This document shows, one piece after another, positions 62,149-64,000 of a stretch of 64,000 nucleotides of DNA (position 1 is its first letter; each line of letters begins with the position of its first letter). The position numbers and the translations under genes are program-made. The stretch spans positions 118,081-182,080 of the forward strand of contig CAVUVQ010000031.1 in NCBI GenBank assembly GCA_963744875.1, given 5' to 3'. The notes under the pieces are model-generated. The model did not search any database. It was given only the letters and a program-made list of their open reading frames with translations, and was not told the origin of the DNA. The DNA is from JACDAE01 sp963744875 (GTDB lineage Bacteria; Chloroflexota; Ktedonobacteria; Ktedonobacterales; Ktedonobacteraceae).

Positions 62149-63903
62149 ATGCATACGTTGTATAAAACACGACGAATTCTCCCCGTCTTATTTTTCCTCA
62201 CGCTTGTCCTGGCCAGTTGCTCGAATTCAGCTTCGACGACAACAACGCCAGCACAGAACTTGCGTGTCCTGGCCGATCCAGGTTACTTGAGTGCTGCCGG
62301 TCTAGGTCCCCACGACTTTGGGTATGCTGGTCTGGCACGTCTCCTCTGGGCACCCTTAATCACCCATGATGCTCAGTGGAATATCACTAACGATGGCCTC
62401 GCTCCCTCTCCTGTGATCAGTTCCGATGGGTTAACATATACCTTCCATTTGCGCCAGGATGTGAAATATTCCGATGGCACGGTAGTGACTGCTCAGGATC
62501 TGAGTTTTGATCTGCGTTATGATATTATGACGGGGCATCCAAAGATTAAAGGAACCAACGGATTAGGCAATACCGCAACTCGTTACTACTCTAACGTAGT
62601 AGGCGCGGCGGCGGTTTTTGCGGGTAGTGTGCCTGTCGATGAGTTTAACGCGGCCTCGGTCTCAGGAGTACAGGCTCTTGATAGCTCTACTTTACAGATC
62701 CAGTTGGTCCACCGTGATCCCGGCTTTCTTTACGCTTTGATGGTTGATCCACCCAGCGCGGTCAAGTCGGCTGATATCCAGCGTGGCGAGGGAAAACACT
62801 ACACCAATAATCAATATTGGACAACAGAACCTGGTGTGGCGTTCTCTGGCCCGATGAGCTTGCAATCTTATACCCCCAATCAGGGCATGGTGATGGTTCC
62901 CAATCCTGATTTTTATGGTACCGCTGCCAAACTCAAGAAAATTTCAGTCACCTTTGTTACGGATCATGCATCGGCAGTCACCGCGTTTCAGAATAAAGAG
63001 GCCGATTGGCTTGACGTTTCATTGACTGCCGCCGATGTCCAGAATGCGGAGACCGACTCTTACTTAAAGAGTGCATTAGTGCGTGGCGATACCAATAGTG
63101 TCGAGGAACTCTACATCTCAGCTTATAAGCCAATGGATGATATCCATGTTCGTCGCGCCATTTATATGGCTCTGGATAAGAACTCGCTGGTGAAAGTTCT
63201 GGATGGGAATACAGGACTCAACTTCTATACGCCAATTGTTTCGCACATCGCCAATGCCAACGCATGCCCAGGCGTTACCAGTACCATTACGCCCATGCCT
63301 TATGATCCAACTGGCGCAAAGGCGGAACTTGCACTGTCGAAGTATGGTGCAGCGGCGAAGGGTATGCCTATCAATATTCAACTGGGCCTCTTTGGTGAAG
63401 ATGTGGTGCAGAACAAGATCGAGGCTCAATTCATTCAGCAGGCACTCCAGACCACGCTGGGCTTCACGAATATCCAGATCCAGGCATCACCGATCACCGA
63501 TTTCTCGAAGCCTCCTTATCCCACGCACCTGTGGCCTAATGAGCAGGGCAATCGTGATCCTGATCTCTATGGCTTCTTGAATAACCTGGCTCCTAGCATT
63601 GCAACAGCGCCTATTCCTGCCAGTGGACCATCATCAATGTTTGAGTTGCCATATGCGCCTCAGGTGACCTCCTTGATGCAGCAAGCATTTGCGGCCCCGA
63701 CGATTGCTGCACGCTGTCAAATTTTGGGCAAGGTCTTGCAGGCCTGGGTAGATAACGCGGTTACCATTGATCTGTATACTAACAGCGGTTATACCATGGT
63801 TGCACCCTGGGTCAAAAACTTGCATACTGCCGATGGATTGGGTGGATTGGAAGATCTGTATCTCAATCCTGGAATTGCCGATACCAGTATTGCAGCCCAT
63901 TAA
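62149..63903 (+). CDS. ABC transporter substrate-binding lipoprotein, family 5
   Basis: A 584-residue lipoprotein. ATG 62149 follows AAGGG; the frame extends upstream to 62059 without a start site. The signal ends in the lipobox LASC, followed by a Ser/Thr-rich linker. The body has LLWAPLITHDAQWNI, YTFHLRQDVKYSDGTVVTA and VRRAIYMALDKNSLVKVLDG, typical of the SBP_bac_5 group for peptides, nickel or oligosaccharides. Control by sugar-type LacI operators and the neighbouring glycosidase suggest oligosaccharide capture. The permeases and ATPases would be to the right, outside the window. The ligand is inferred only from context. Confidence 0.9.
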   Translation: MHTLYKTRRILPVLFFLTLVLASCSNSASTTTTPAQNLRVLADPGYLSAAGLGPHDFGYAGLARLLWAPLITHDAQWNITNDGLAPSPVISSDGLTYTFHLRQDVKYSDGTVVTAQDLSFDLRYDIMTGHPKIKGTNGLGNTATRYYSNVVGAAAVFAGSVPVDEFNAASVSGVQALDSSTLQIQLVHRDPGFLYALMVDPPSAVKSADIQRGEGKHYTNNQYWTTEPGVAFSGPMSLQSYTPNQGMVMVPNPDFYGTAAKLKKISVTFVTDHASAVTAFQNKEADWLDVSLTAADVQNAETDSYLKSALVRGDTNSVEELYISAYKPMDDIHVRRAIYMALDKNSLVKVLDGNTGLNFYTPIVSHIANANACPGVTSTITPMPYDPTGAKAELALSKYGAAAKGMPINIQLGLFGEDVVQNKIEAQFIQQALQTTLGFTNIQIQASPITDFSKPPYPTHLWPNEQGNRDPDLYGFLNNLAPSIATAPIPASGPSSMFELPYAPQVTSLMQQAFAAPTIAARCQILGKVLQAWVDNAVTIDLYTNSGYTMVAPWVKNLHTADGLGGLEDLYLNPGIADTSIAAH

Positions 63904-63943
63904 ATAAAATTGGGTGGGGCGTGTGCTTTCATACGTCCCACGT

Positions 63944-64000
63944 ACCAATGTAGGGGCCACATACATACATGGGCGTCGTAAACGTGGCCCGTACATTGGT
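63944..64000. repeat. Palindrome at the right window edge
   Basis: Seventeen-base arms with one mismatch (63944-63960, ACCAATGTAGGGGCCAC; partner 63984-64000) enclose 23 bases. It may continue past the window. It follows the substrate-binding protein stop by about 40 bases, so it could be a terminator or another small mobile palindrome. Confidence 0.6.

Overview
The window most resembles a chromosome segment of a multicellular, spore-forming Chloroflexota of the class Ktedonobacteria. This is inferred from gene content, not from a marker gene: large HTH-NB-ARC-WD40 proteins, MalT-like LuxR regulators, many NarL-type response regulators, Asp-box lipoproteins, LacI-regulated secreted glycosidases and moderate GC. 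I saw no rRNA, tRNA or CRISPR array.

Layout. 1-9.5 kb: a truncated MalT/LuxR regulator and two tandem STAND proteins (XRE HTH, NB-ARC, pentapeptide segment, 14 WD40 repeats); the first carries an in-frame stop in its HTH. 9.6-17.3 kb: ECF sigma factor, Asp-box lipoprotein, two alpha/beta hydrolases, a CPA2 antiporter, a DUF4331 protein and a quinone-oxidoreductase-like MDR enzyme. 17.3-18.2 kb: a degraded repeat module. 18.2-25.3 kb: a histidine kinase/response regulator pair divergent from a MacB/FtsX-type ABC transporter operon.

25.9-48.7 kb is the centrepiece: a type II (aromatic) polyketide synthase locus. The rightward operon (31.5-43.2 kb) holds a B12-type radical SAM protein, two tandem HemN-like radical SAM proteins, a flavodoxin-like reductase fused to a thioredoxin-like domain, a cupin-hydrolase fusion, a small PCP_red-like protein, an aromatase/cyclase, KS-alpha, KS-beta (CLF), ACP, a muconolactone-isomerase-like protein and a SARP activator. 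The leftward operon (30.9-25.9 kb) holds a TcmI-type cyclase, an ABM monooxygenase, two luciferase-like monooxygenases, a methyltransferase and a class II aldolase. To the right lie an O-methyltransferase, a DUF1772 (anthrone-oxygenase-type) protein, an MBL-fold hydrolase, an orphan response regulator and an FrsA-like hydrolase. No ketoreductase or malonyl transferase is visible, so the chain is probably unreduced and the transferase shared with fatty acid synthesis.

49-55.8 kb is a decaying accessory stretch: AlkD-like protein, frameshifted MFS transporter, flavin reductase whose tail runs into a 110-bp palindromic repeat, a response regulator that lost its phosphoacceptor, an RHS remnant and further repeat-module pieces. 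55.9-63.9 kb is a carbohydrate regulon: a secreted GH95-like glycosidase, two LacI regulators facing each other, and an ABC substrate-binding lipoprotein. Four sigma70-type promoters with 17-bp spacers carry overlapping or adjacent palindromic operators.

Caution: at least six genes contain what looks like one extra base in a short homopolymer, and two carry a stop where a glutamine codon would fit. Four of the insertions and one of the stops are in the polyketide operon. Either the sequence has systematic insertion errors or the locus is decaying; the raw reads would decide.
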